64,000 bases of DNA. Origin: Sporomusa ovata DSM 2662. Lineage in GTDB: Bacteria > Bacillota > Negativicutes > Sporomusales > Sporomusaceae. The translations under genes were made by a program, and so were the position numbers. The stretch covers positions 728,501 through 792,500 of the forward strand of contig NZ_ASXP01000001.1 of assembly GCF_000445445.1 (NCBI RefSeq), read 5' to 3'. The notes beneath the pieces are model-generated. The model did no database searches and was not told the DNA's origin. It worked only from the letters and a program-made list of their open reading frames with translations. Positions 23,364-32,115 of the stretch are shown one piece after another (position 1 is the first letter of the stretch; every line of letters starts with the position of its first letter).

Positions 23364-24659
23364 ATGAAAGAAAATATGCTTGATTGGACTATTAAGGACA
23401 TTGTCACAAAATATCCTGAGACGTTGGAGGTATTTAGTAATAACGGTTTTGAAGTGTTCGCCGATGCAGAAGTTATTAACGAACTAGGAGCAATACTTAA
23501 GCTCAAGACTGCGTTGCGAGCAAAACAAATAGGGGCTGAAGCTTTTTTAAATCTACTAGATGAAAAAATTGCCGATGTCACCAATACTAACAATCTTCTC
23601 ACCTCTATGGTTGATAGCAATTCCGGAAGATTCAACTTTGTCGCTCAGATTCCCTGTGGTCTAAAAGTTCCTTTAGAACGGGAACTGCAATCGGTCTTCC
23701 AGCAAGTCCAAAAAAATAGTGAAGAACCGATTAACTATTACACCGGAGCATGCTGCAACGATTTACTCCATCTCAATGAATGGATACCCCATTTTATGAA
23801 CATTGACGAAGTACCGGATATGGTGCTGACAAAAGGATATCACTTCTTCAACAAAAATTTCATTGAACGATTTGTTAAGCCCGGATATTTTGTTACACCA
23901 CAAAGACAGATGATAAATAATCAAATGACAGGCATTGATATTGTTGATAAAGAAGAAAATTATCATGTTGTTGGTCTGACTACTAATGTTATGGTAGTGG
24001 ATAAGTCAAGACTTGGTGAGTTGCCGATGCCGAGAACATGGGGAGATTTGTTAAAGCCTGAATATGAACGCAAGGTGTTGATGAACACTTACGGGGACAC
24101 TTTTAGCGATGTTGTATTGCTAAACATTTATAAGGAATTTGGTGATGCTGGAATCGAAGCGCTTGGCAGGGCAATACATAGCGGGTCGCATGCCGCGCAG
24201 ATGATTAAAGGGATGGCGAGCAGAAAAATAGGTTTGCCGCCAATTTACATCATGTCCCATTTCTTTGCTAACGCCATAAGTAATTCAGATAATATTGAGA
24301 TTGTTTGGCCTGAAGACGGGGCACTGGTAATGCCGCTATTCTTTATGGTGAAGGCGGATAAAGCAGAAAAGCTGAAAGAATTAATTGATTTTGTAAGCAG
24401 TTCACGCTTTGGACAGCTTTGTGCCGATGCCTATTTTCCTTCCCTACATCCAGATGTTAATAATAAATTGACAGCCAATGCTAAGTTTAAATGGTTAGGA
24501 TGGGATTTTATAAAAGAAAACGATGTTGAAGAGTTGGTAGAGAAACTAAATAAGCAGTGTTGGGAGAGTTATTCTGCCAAGGGAGGTCAGGCGAACAATT
24601 CGTCTCCAGCTTGTGGGTGTAATCCCGGCAAGGAAAGTTTAATTACACAGAGTATATGA
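23364..24659 (+). CDS. Cytosolic AfuA/PotD-type solute-binding protein with N-terminal DUF1858-like domain
   Basis: About 431 residues. Residues 1-65 (LDWTIKDIVTKYPETLEVFSNNGFEVF) resemble the small helical DUF1858-type domain. The rest is an iron(III)/spermidine-type type II solute-binding fold (YYTGACCNDLL, VDKSRLGELPMPRTWGDLLKPEY, MNTYGDTFSDVV). There is no signal peptide or lipobox, so it should stay in the cytosol, which is odd for this fold. A Cys-rich tail (PACGCNPGKES) may hold metal. ATG 23364 with GGAGGAGG upstream; the earlier frame start at 23313 is rejected. The stop overlaps the next open frame. Confidence 0.8.
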   Translation: MKENMLDWTIKDIVTKYPETLEVFSNNGFEVFADAEVINELGAILKLKTALRAKQIGAEAFLNLLDEKIADVTNTNNLLTSMVDSNSGRFNFVAQIPCGLKVPLERELQSVFQQVQKNSEEPINYYTGACCNDLLHLNEWIPHFMNIDEVPDMVLTKGYHFFNKNFIERFVKPGYFVTPQRQMINNQMTGIDIVDKEENYHVVGLTTNVMVVDKSRLGELPMPRTWGDLLKPEYERKVLMNTYGDTFSDVVLLNIYKEFGDAGIEALGRAIHSGSHAAQMIKGMASRKIGLPPIYIMSHFFANAISNSDNIEIVWPEDGALVMPLFFMVKADKAEKLKELIDFVSSSRFGQLCADAYFPSLHPDVNNKLTANAKFKWLGWDFIKENDVEELVEKLNKQCWESYSAKGGQANNSSPACGCNPGKESLITQSI

Positions 24660-24673
24660 TGGGGGTGAGAATT

Positions 24674-25360
24674 ATGCAGTTAATTACTGTATCTGGTCCG
24701 CCCTCTGCAGGGAAAACGGCAGTGATTTCCAAGATTGCTGAAATCTTGCAGCATGACAAAATAAAAGTGGCGGTTGTGAAATTTGACTGTTTGTCGACAA
24801 AGGATCAAGAATTTTATCAAAAAAAAGGTATTGTTGCCAAGACTGGATTTTCCGGTAACATTTGCCCAGATCATTTTTTTGTCAGCAATATTGAAGATTG
24901 TGTAGCTTGGGCAAATCGTAAAGGCTTTGACATGTTAATCAGCGAGAGTGCCGGACTGTGTAACCGTTGTTCGCCACATATCCGCGGGGCTTTAGCGGTA
25001 TGTGTGGTTGATAATTTGAGCGGTGTCAACACCCCGCAAAAAATCGGGCCCATGCTAAAATTGGCTGATATTGTGGTGATTACCAAAGGGGACATCGTCT
25101 CACAAGGAGAAAGGGAAGTTTTTGCTTTTCGCGTCAAACAGGCTAATCCTAGAGCGATAATTGTTCACTTCAATGGTATTACCGGGCAAGGGGCTCAGGA
25201 AGCGAAAGAATTGCTTTGTGAAGCCGCGGCGTTTGAAAGTCTTATAGGCTGTCAGTTGCGATTTTCCATGCCGGCAGCCACTTGTTCTTACTGTTTGGGA
25301 CAAGTGCGTATTGGCGAAGACTTCCAAATGGGCAACGTTAAAAAAATGGATTTGGACTGA
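24674..25360 (+). CDS. P-loop GTPase-like protein with Cys motifs (HypB/CobW-like)
   Basis: About 228 residues. Walker A GPPSAGKT at 8-15, a switch-like stretch LISESAGLCNRCSPHIRGALAV, and VVITKGDIVSQGE, which stands where NKxD sits in HypB/CobW GTPases. Cys residues in GLCNRC and in the C-terminal ATCSYCLGQVRIG could hold a metal. HypB-type proteins deliver Ni or Co with GTP hydrolysis, so a metallochaperone role is suggested but not shown. ATG 24674 has GGGGGTGAG upstream; the ATG at 24656 lies inside the preceding stop. Confidence 0.75.
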   Translation: MQLITVSGPPSAGKTAVISKIAEILQHDKIKVAVVKFDCLSTKDQEFYQKKGIVAKTGFSGNICPDHFFVSNIEDCVAWANRKGFDMLISESAGLCNRCSPHIRGALAVCVVDNLSGVNTPQKIGPMLKLADIVVITKGDIVSQGEREVFAFRVKQANPRAIIVHFNGITGQGAQEAKELLCEAAAFESLIGCQLRFSMPAATCSYCLGQVRIGEDFQMGNVKKMDLD

Positions 25361-25378
25361 GAAGGGACTGGTTTTTAA

Positions 25379-26398
25379 GTGTGGGAAAAGCTGTCTTCTA
25401 TGACTATCCAAGAATTGTTTACAGCATATCCATATGCGATTGATTTTTTCGAAGCTTTACCATTGCCAATTAAAGATTTTGACCGGGTTCGTGATTATTT
25501 TTTTTGTATAGACGAAGAAACTTCACAGGATGTAGGAATGGACCGGCAGAATCTTATCGAACAGTTTGTCGCTTTTATGACTCAGATGCAGCAAATGCAG
25601 ACTGAGGAGGAGTTGGTCAAGTCTGTTACGATTGTTGGTGGACAAGACAAAGACGGTCAGCGTGAAAATATATTATTAACAATTAATGCCGGTGAAATAA
25701 TTTGCATTGTAGGACCGACTGGTTCAGGGAAAAGCCGCTTGTTGGCAGATATTGAATGGATTGCTCAGCGGGATACACCTACCAAACGTAAGATATTGAT
25801 TAATAATCAGGTGCCTGATGTGAAACGGCGCTTTTCCGTCGAACATAAGCTGGTTGCGCAACTTTCGCAAAATATGAATTTTATCATGGATTTGACGGCA
25901 GAGGAATTTGTTTTGATGCATGCTGAAAGCCGAATGGTGGAAAATGCGGCCGAAGTTTGCACGAACATTATTGTGAAAGCGAACGAATTAGCTGGTGAGA
26001 AGTTTTTGCCATGTACGCCGGTTACTTCATTAAGCGGCGGACAGTCCCGATCTCTGATGATCGCGGATGCGGCTTATTTGAGCAAATCGCCAATTATACT
26101 TGTTGATGAGATTGAAAATGCCGGAATTGACCGGCAAAAGGCGATCCGGCTTTTGGTTGACAGACAAAAAATTGTGTTGATGGCTACTCACGACCCAATT
26201 TTGGCATTAACGGGCGATAAGCGGCTGGTGATCAAAAACGGTGGAATTAAGAAAGTCATTGTGACTTCAGAACAAGAACGCCATAATTTGGTCTTGTTGG
26301 AAAAATTGGATCATCAACTATCCTCTATTCGGGATATCTTGCGTAACGGAGGGTGCATTGATCTAATACCGGCGGAACCGGGGGTGACAATTTGTTAA
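25379..26398 (+). CDS. ABC transporter ATPase with N-terminal helical domain
   Basis: 339 residues. Residues about 1-70 (SSMTIQELFTAYPYAIDFFEAL) resemble the N-terminal domain of the cytosolic binding protein encoded two genes upstream. The nucleotide-binding domain has Walker A GPTGSGKS near 112-119, signature LSGGQSRSL near 218, Walker B IILVDEIENAG near 241 and switch His in MATHDP near 268. It is the only ATPase beside the FecCD permease and so its motor. Start GTG 25379 with a weak AAGGGA site 13 nt upstream; ATG 25400 is possible. The stop overlaps the permease start. Confidence 0.8.
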   Translation: MWEKLSSMTIQELFTAYPYAIDFFEALPLPIKDFDRVRDYFFCIDEETSQDVGMDRQNLIEQFVAFMTQMQQMQTEEELVKSVTIVGGQDKDGQRENILLTINAGEIICIVGPTGSGKSRLLADIEWIAQRDTPTKRKILINNQVPDVKRRFSVEHKLVAQLSQNMNFIMDLTAEEFVLMHAESRMVENAAEVCTNIIVKANELAGEKFLPCTPVTSLSGGQSRSLMIADAAYLSKSPIILVDEIENAGIDRQKAIRLLVDRQKIVLMATHDPILALTGDKRLVIKNGGIKKVIVTSEQERHNLVLLEKLDHQLSSIRDILRNGGCIDLIPAEPGVTIC

Positions 26399-27429
26399 AA
26401 GCCGTTTCCCAGCCAGAGGGGGCCACGTTAAAGTTGTTACTATTGCCTGTTGTGTTGGTAGTGGTATTTTTCATGTCTTTTGTTGTTGGCAGTTACCCGA
26501 TTTCCATTGAAACGGTTTTGGCTATTATCGCGGGAAAATTTATTTCTCTGCCGCACTATTGGACAAACGACATGGAGACTGTTGTATTTAAAATTCGTCT
26601 GCCGCGAATTATTGCGGCTATATTAGTTGGGGCAGCTTTGTCCACGTCCGGCGCTGCCTACCAGGGTATGTTTAAAAACCCGATGGTATCGCCGGGCATA
26701 TTAGGAGTTTCAGCAGGCGCGAGCTTTGGCGCAGCACTGGCAATATTGCTTTCGTATAACATTGTCGGTATTCAACTGGGGGCGTTTATTGGCGGAATAC
26801 TTGCTGTAATGATTACTTATTTCATAAGCGTATGGCTCGGCCGGAATGGTGACACCATGCTGGTAATGATTCTTACCGGGATTATAGTCGGGATGCTATT
26901 TTCTTCATTTCTTTCTTTGATTAAATATGCAGCAGATCCTTATACCAAATTGCCGACGATAACGTATTGGCTGATGGGCAGTTTGGCTTCGATCAACATA
27001 AATGATGTGGAAGTGGCCAGTATCCCTATCGTCTTGGGGTTAGCGGCAGTAATGCTAGTCAGGTGGAACCTGAATGTAATGTCGTTTGGCGAAGAAGAGG
27101 CAAGCGCATTAGGTGTAAACACCGGCAGGGTGAGATTTGTGGTCATCCTGTGTGCCACTATGATGACGGCTTCGGCTGTCGCGATAAGCGGGATGATCGG
27201 TTTAGTCGGGTTGATTGTGCCGCATCTGGCGCGAATGCTTGTTGGTCCGGATTATAAAGTGTTGTTACCAGCAGCGATGTTGCTGGGAGCCTGTTTTTTA
27301 CTGTTGGTAGATAATCTGGCCAGAACGCTGTATGCTGTGGAAATTCCTCTGGGAATTCTTACGTCACTGATTGGTGCACCTTTTTTTCTCTATTTATTGA
27401 TCAATTCCAAAAAGAAAGGTTGGGCTTAA
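26392..27429 (+). CDS. FecCD/BtuC-family ABC permease
   Basis: 345 residues with about nine or ten membrane helices. FecCD hallmarks: VFKIRLPRIIAAILVGAALSTSGAAYQGMFKNPMVSP, PGILGVSAGASFGAA, and the cytoplasmic loop before SGMIGLVGLIVPHLARM. It transports Fe-siderophore, heme, cobalamin or other metal chelates across the cytoplasmic membrane as a homodimer. The start is TTG 26392 with GGGGGTGA upstream, overlapping the ATPase stop by 7 nt, so the two are coupled. Confidence 0.9.
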   Translation: MLKAVSQPEGATLKLLLLPVVLVVVFFMSFVVGSYPISIETVLAIIAGKFISLPHYWTNDMETVVFKIRLPRIIAAILVGAALSTSGAAYQGMFKNPMVSPGILGVSAGASFGAALAILLSYNIVGIQLGAFIGGILAVMITYFISVWLGRNGDTMLVMILTGIIVGMLFSSFLSLIKYAADPYTKLPTITYWLMGSLASININDVEVASIPIVLGLAAVMLVRWNLNVMSFGEEEASALGVNTGRVRFVVILCATMMTASAVAISGMIGLVGLIVPHLARMLVGPDYKVLLPAAMLLGACFLLLVDNLARTLYAVEIPLGILTSLIGAPFFLYLLINSKKKGWA

Positions 27430-27567
27430 GAACAGGTATCATGAGGATGCAGACGTTTACGGCGAGGAGTAAATATCAGCGTAGGAGAAAAACCTGATAT
27501 CTGAGATTTTGTGTTCCGGTTTCTGCAAAAAATTGTAGTTGATTGCTATAGGGAGGGGGGTATATTT

Positions 27568-28683
27568 GTGCAAAGAAAATTGCTCATAGGTTTTCTGATT
27601 GCTGTACTGGCATTTCTGTTGACGGCGTGCGGGCAATATGCGGTTTCAAGGCAAGTCAGCGGGTCTACAGTGGAAGTGACCGATATGATTGGTCGAAAAG
27701 TGACTGTTCCTCGTAACCTAAAGAAAGTGTATTCGACGAGTCCCATTGGTACAATCATGGTGTATTCTTTTGATCCGGGCAAAGTTGCCGGACAAAACAA
27801 TGCCGTAGCGAGTAATGCAAAATATATAGCGGAGACGTACCGGAACTTACCGGTAGTCGGCGGAACATTTGGCTCTGAAGGTGCCAGTGCCAATATGGAA
27901 AAAATTATTAAAACGGCTCCGGATATTATCATTTCGGCAATAATGTCAGATATGGACAATGCTACCGAAGTTTCTGCTGCCGACAGGCTGCAGAGCCAAT
28001 TGGGAATACCGGTGATTGTGATCAATATGAATTTGACCAGCCTGGACAAAGCATATGAATTTATGGGTCAATTAATGGGGCAGGAAGAACGGGCTAAAAT
28101 GCTGGCCGATTATTGCCGTAATACGATTATAGAAATGAAAACAATGGTGGAAAAAGTTCCGGAAGAAAAACGAGTGCGTGTGTATTATGCCGAAGGCCCG
28201 GCAGGGCTTGCAACCGATCCCGCCGGTTCGCGGCATACCGCAGTGCTTGATTTTGTCCGGGGGATCAATGTTGCACAGGTTCCGTTGAATCCCGGTTCCG
28301 GACAATCCGCTGTTTCCGTGGAGAAGATCATACTGTGGAATCCTGATGTAATTATCGCTACATATGCGAAAACAAGCGATTCTGATAATTTTTATGATTT
28401 TATCCGCAATGATTCCAAATGGGAAAATATCAAGGCTGTTAAAGCAAGGCAAGTGTATGATATACCTAATCAGCCATTCAACTGGTTTGACCGTCCGCCG
28501 TCAATAAACCGTCTTCTTGGAATTCGCTGGCTGGCTAATCTCTTATATCCTGATTACGTCAAAATAGATATAAAAAGCGAAACCAAAAATTTTTATGAAC
28601 TATTTTATCACTATGAACTGACTGATCAGGAGGTGGAAAATTTATTGAAAAATTCTCTGCGAAATGGCGATGTTCAATGGTAA
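27568..28683 (+). CDS. FecB/BtuF-type metal-complex binding lipoprotein
   Basis: About 371 residues. Lipoprotein signal peptide (QRKLLIGFLIAVLAFLLTAC, lipidated Cys21), then a type III helical-backbone binding fold (VEVTDMIGRKVTVPRNLKKV, APDIIISAIMSDM, NPDVIIATYA). It binds the chelate in the periplasm and presents it to the FecCD permease. GTG 27568 follows GGGAGGGGGG by 7 nt; the upstream frame start at 27511 lacks a signal peptide. Its C-terminal lobe resembles the C-terminal part of the radical SAM protein at 32112-33893 (FDRPPSINRLLGIRWLANLLYP versus WDFGSPRWILGLMHIANVLHP). Confidence 0.88.
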   Translation: MQRKLLIGFLIAVLAFLLTACGQYAVSRQVSGSTVEVTDMIGRKVTVPRNLKKVYSTSPIGTIMVYSFDPGKVAGQNNAVASNAKYIAETYRNLPVVGGTFGSEGASANMEKIIKTAPDIIISAIMSDMDNATEVSAADRLQSQLGIPVIVINMNLTSLDKAYEFMGQLMGQEERAKMLADYCRNTIIEMKTMVEKVPEEKRVRVYYAEGPAGLATDPAGSRHTAVLDFVRGINVAQVPLNPGSGQSAVSVEKIILWNPDVIIATYAKTSDSDNFYDFIRNDSKWENIKAVKARQVYDIPNQPFNWFDRPPSINRLLGIRWLANLLYPDYVKIDIKSETKNFYELFYHYELTDQEVENLLKNSLRNGDVQW

Positions 28684-28765
28684 AACTGCGGTTGTATGCT
28701 TTGGGTGGGAGGTGGCTTTGGGAAGGATTAGCCTTACATGACACTATTTAAGTTAGGAGTTGATT

Positions 28766-30763
28766 ATGATGAAAAAGGAAAAGCTGCTTCCGGCACTGGT
28801 TACACTAATGCTATTCAGCGCAACATTGCCTGCGGTAGCGGAAGAGAGTACTGATAAGCAAAGCACAGAACTGAATCCTGTTTTGGTAACAGCTAAAAAA
28901 GATATTGCTGAGGAACCAAGTGGCACGGAACCGGCATATAGCCGTCTGGCTATTCCGCAAAGTGGTGAGGCAGGCACACAAACGATTACTCGCAAAGACA
29001 TTGAGGCGATGCATCCCAAGGACATAATTGATGTGATTGAACAAGGTCTTGGGGTGACGACGACTTTTCAAGGCCGGAAAAATTTAAATTTCTTTAAGAT
29101 TCGCGGCAATGGCAGTCTGGGTTTGATTATTGATGGCATATATGTTCCGCAAACCCAATCTGGCCGCGAACTGGCAAATTTTCCGCTTGAGGTTGTGGAA
29201 TCTGTTCAAATTGTGCGGGACCCAACCATGTTGACTTTGGGTCCGGTTTCTGCTTTTTCTTCAACCCAGGGATCGCCAAACGGAGGCTTTATTGTTATTA
29301 AAACCAGAAAACCAACGAAGGCGGAAACTGAAGTGAAAGCCAGTTACGGCACTTATCAGACTTACTCATTCAACACGTATCATGGCGAGAAATCGGGCAA
29401 TTCTTATTTCGTAGCAGATTTTAACAGGTATCACACGGCGGGAAAAGATGATTGGTACAATGATGCTAGTTCGAGTTCGCTTTATTTAAAAGGCGGTTAT
29501 GCTGATGAAGGTTTAACTAGCAATCTTTCTTTATTTTATGACACCGGCTCAAGAAATTTCCAACGCGGTGTAACAAACACCGGTGCGATGTCAACTTCAC
29601 TTTGGGGTTATGATCCGCTGAAGTCATTAATGCTCTCTTTTGATATAAACCGTTTATGGGATAAAACTCATACAACATCTTTTAGTTACGGTTTTAGCAA
29701 GACTTGGGATGACATGCATTCGGATACAACAACGGCGAAAGGTTCGACTTTTCCTGAACGTGACTATTTACGCGAATTTAACCTGTCACACGCGATTATT
29801 TCTGATTCAGGAAAAAACACATTGAAATTCGGTAACCAGACAATTTTGTGGCACACTCCGACCGGAGAGTTATACTATGCAGGAACAGAGCGGAAAGAGG
29901 AATTTTATGGATACTATATTTCTGACGAGCAAAAGGTCAATGATAAATTAACTGTTGATGCCAGTGCGCGAATTGACCGGAAACATATTAGCAAAGGAAT
30001 AGACAAATATAATCCATCCGGAGCCAGTACTCAGGTAATCAGTGATATGTGGATGAATAATGCGACTAGTTATGCGCTGGGGGCGGCGTATAAGCTTGAC
30101 TCTGTGTATAAATTGTCAACCAGATTAGCCTATTCCAGACAGCCGGCCGATGCATTCATGAGCACGGTGAACAATGCATCGCTTGATCCGGAAGTGCGGT
30201 TCAAATACGAACTTGGAATTAATGCCGATTACAGTAAAAATCTCCATGCCGGGTTAACACTTTTCCAGCACAATATTGACGACTATAAAATAGTGGATCA
30301 TACGGTGGGTACTGACCCGAATATTGTGAATGTCTATACGGCTGCGGATGTAAAACAGCACGGGATGGAACTGAGTTTGGATGGAAAGTTGGCGGATAGA
30401 TTGAAATATTATCTGAGTTATTCTTATATCAGATCAGATAATGCTTCGGATAATGCCACAATGCCTCATAATGTTTATTCACTGCGATTAACTCATAACG
30501 GTAAGGCGTTTGACACTAATTTAACACTACGAACCGTAGATTCCTATAAAAATGCTATTAAGGCCACCAAGAATGCCCCAATAGTTTCATTAGGAGGCTA
30601 TACGCGGGTTGATCTTAATTTCAGCAAAATGCTCAACCCGGAGACAAAAGTGACTATTTACGGACGCAATATTACAGATCAAAGGTATGTGAGCACATAT
30701 AATAGTGGCTATTATTATGATGTCGGCGCCGTGTACGGAGTTGAATGGAGCAAGAAGTTTTAA
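28766..30763 (+). CDS. TonB-dependent outer-membrane receptor
   Basis: About 665 residues. Cleavable signal peptide (KKEKLLPALVTLMLFSATLPAVA), an N-terminal plug (TITRKDIEAMHPKDIIDVIEQGLG, FKIRGNGSLGLIIDGIYV, VQIVRDPTML) and a 22-strand-type barrel ending in Phe. It imports a scarce metal complex or cofactor through the outer membrane using TonB energy; no TonB/ExbBD gene is in the window. It directly shows a diderm envelope. ATG 28766 follows TAGGAG by 6 nt. It lies in one operon-like run with the FecBCD genes. Confidence 0.9.
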   Translation: MMKKEKLLPALVTLMLFSATLPAVAEESTDKQSTELNPVLVTAKKDIAEEPSGTEPAYSRLAIPQSGEAGTQTITRKDIEAMHPKDIIDVIEQGLGVTTTFQGRKNLNFFKIRGNGSLGLIIDGIYVPQTQSGRELANFPLEVVESVQIVRDPTMLTLGPVSAFSSTQGSPNGGFIVIKTRKPTKAETEVKASYGTYQTYSFNTYHGEKSGNSYFVADFNRYHTAGKDDWYNDASSSSLYLKGGYADEGLTSNLSLFYDTGSRNFQRGVTNTGAMSTSLWGYDPLKSLMLSFDINRLWDKTHTTSFSYGFSKTWDDMHSDTTTAKGSTFPERDYLREFNLSHAIISDSGKNTLKFGNQTILWHTPTGELYYAGTERKEEFYGYYISDEQKVNDKLTVDASARIDRKHISKGIDKYNPSGASTQVISDMWMNNATSYALGAAYKLDSVYKLSTRLAYSRQPADAFMSTVNNASLDPEVRFKYELGINADYSKNLHAGLTLFQHNIDDYKIVDHTVGTDPNIVNVYTAADVKQHGMELSLDGKLADRLKYYLSYSYIRSDNASDNATMPHNVYSLRLTHNGKAFDTNLTLRTVDSYKNAIKATKNAPIVSLGGYTRVDLNFSKMLNPETKVTIYGRNITDQRYVSTYNSGYYYDVGAVYGVEWSKKF

Positions 30764-30815
30764 CATGCTGTTTTGCCGGTATTAGCTGGAGTTAAAATAG
30801 AGGGAGTTGTTTTTT

Positions 30816-31430
30816 GTGGATAAGTTCGATGCGAATGCCTATGATGAGTCAGCTGGAAAATTATTTGCTCCCATTTATCCCGTGATTGCGGAACAGATCG
30901 TAAATACAACAGGCAAAACCAAGGGGAAATGTTTAGATATTGGTACAGGACCGGGGTATTTGGGTATCGCTTTCGCTAAAATTACCGAAATGGATGTTTG
31001 TTTATTTGATATTTCGGAAAATGCATTGAATTTCGCCGCTAAAAAAATCGCTGAAGAGGGATTAGAAAACAGGATGCAGACCTTGCAGGGCGATGTTCAT
31101 AATATTCCATTGAATGATGCAGCTGTTGATCTGGTAATCAGCCGCGGCTCTTTTATCTTCTGGAAAGACAAGCCGAAAGCGTTTGCGGAAATATACCGAA
31201 TCCTTGCTCCCGGAGGCTGTGCTTATGTAGGTGGTGGTTTTGGCACCGACGAGCTGCGTGCTGAAATTGAGCAAAAAAGGAAGGAAAACAACGATTCCTG
31301 GGAGGAAAGAAAGAAAGAACTTACTGGCGAGAATTTTGGCGAGAAAATTATAGAAGCACTGATGGCGGCGGGTATTCTGGATTTTAAGATATCAATACAA
31401 GGTGGATTTTGGGTTATTATGCGAAAATAG
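30816..31430 (+). CDS. Class I SAM-dependent methyltransferase (first of a tandem pair)
   Basis: About 204 residues. SAM motif I LDIGTGPGYLGIAFAK, acidic motif II FDISENAL, motif III GDVHNIPLNDAAVDLVISRG, and FAEIYRILAPGGCAYVGGGFG. Type-11 methyltransferase fold, substrate unknown. The start is GTG 30816, 9 nt after AGGGAG. It is closely similar to the next gene (shared APIYPVIAEQI, VISRGS, YRxLxPGG). The position after the TonB receptor suggests it modifies the imported ligand or makes a chelator. Confidence 0.82.
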   Translation: MDKFDANAYDESAGKLFAPIYPVIAEQIVNTTGKTKGKCLDIGTGPGYLGIAFAKITEMDVCLFDISENALNFAAKKIAEEGLENRMQTLQGDVHNIPLNDAAVDLVISRGSFIFWKDKPKAFAEIYRILAPGGCAYVGGGFGTDELRAEIEQKRKENNDSWEERKKELTGENFGEKIIEALMAAGILDFKISIQGGFWVIMRK

Positions 31431-31485
31431 TAAGTGATAGATAACATTACTGTAACACAAAGGGGAAAGAAGGAATTTGTGAAAA

Positions 31486-32115
31486 ATGAATATTGATGCT
31501 AAAAAATATGATGAAATTGCCAGGGAAGTGTTTGCTCCGATTTATCCTGTTATTGCTGAGCAAATAAAAAGAAAAACCGGTATAATCAAAGGAACATGCC
31601 TGGATGTTGGTTGTGGCAGCGGTTATTTGGGAATGGCGTTGGCCAAAATAACCGATTTAACTATTTGTTTTTTTGATCAGTCTGAGGAAATGTTAGAACT
31701 CGTAACCCGGAAGATTAGTGATAACGGCCTGACAGCTAAGGCACGTACATTATTGGGGGATGTGCACGCTATTCCGTATTCCGATCAATCAATTGAATTG
31801 GTTATAAGCAGGGGATCAATATTTTTTTGGGAGGATCGTTCCCGGGCTTTCCGTGAGATTTATCGGGTGCTCACGCCGGGAGGCATGGCGTTTGTCGGTG
31901 GAGGTTTTGGTACCCCTGAACTCAAAATGGAAATTATTGATAGAATCGAGGAAAGAAATAAAGACTCTGAGACGGGAAATTTTAAGGCTAAGGTTGGCAA
32001 AAATATCAGCAAAGACAATGAGAGGCTTTTTCGTGATGAATTGCAGCGGGCGGGCGTTGAAACGTTTGAAATCATTCTGGATGACGCCGGTCTATGGGTT
32101 GTGATGAAGAAATGA
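31486..32115 (+). CDS. Class I SAM-dependent methyltransferase (second of a tandem pair)
   Basis: 209 residues, paralogue of the preceding gene: motif I LDVGCGSGYLGMALAK, FDQSEEML, GDVHAIPYSDQSIELVISRGS, FREIYRVLTPGGMAFVGGGFG. A duplication followed by divergence is likely. ATG 31486 with GAAGGA about 12 nt upstream. Its stop overlaps the radical SAM start (ATGA), so both are translated together and probably act on the same molecule. Confidence 0.82.
   Translation: MNIDAKKYDEIAREVFAPIYPVIAEQIKRKTGIIKGTCLDVGCGSGYLGMALAKITDLTICFFDQSEEMLELVTRKISDNGLTAKARTLLGDVHAIPYSDQSIELVISRGSIFFWEDRSRAFREIYRVLTPGGMAFVGGGFGTPELKMEIIDRIEERNKDSETGNFKAKVGKNISKDNERLFRDELQRAGVETFEIILDDAGLWVVMKK

Noticed and set aside
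27430..27567. Cobalamin or other riboswitch before the FecB gene
   Set aside because: Only a weak 7-bp hairpin (ATATCAG/CTGATAT) is present; none of the conserved cobalamin riboswitch blocks could be recognised, and the FecCD gene ends just upstream.
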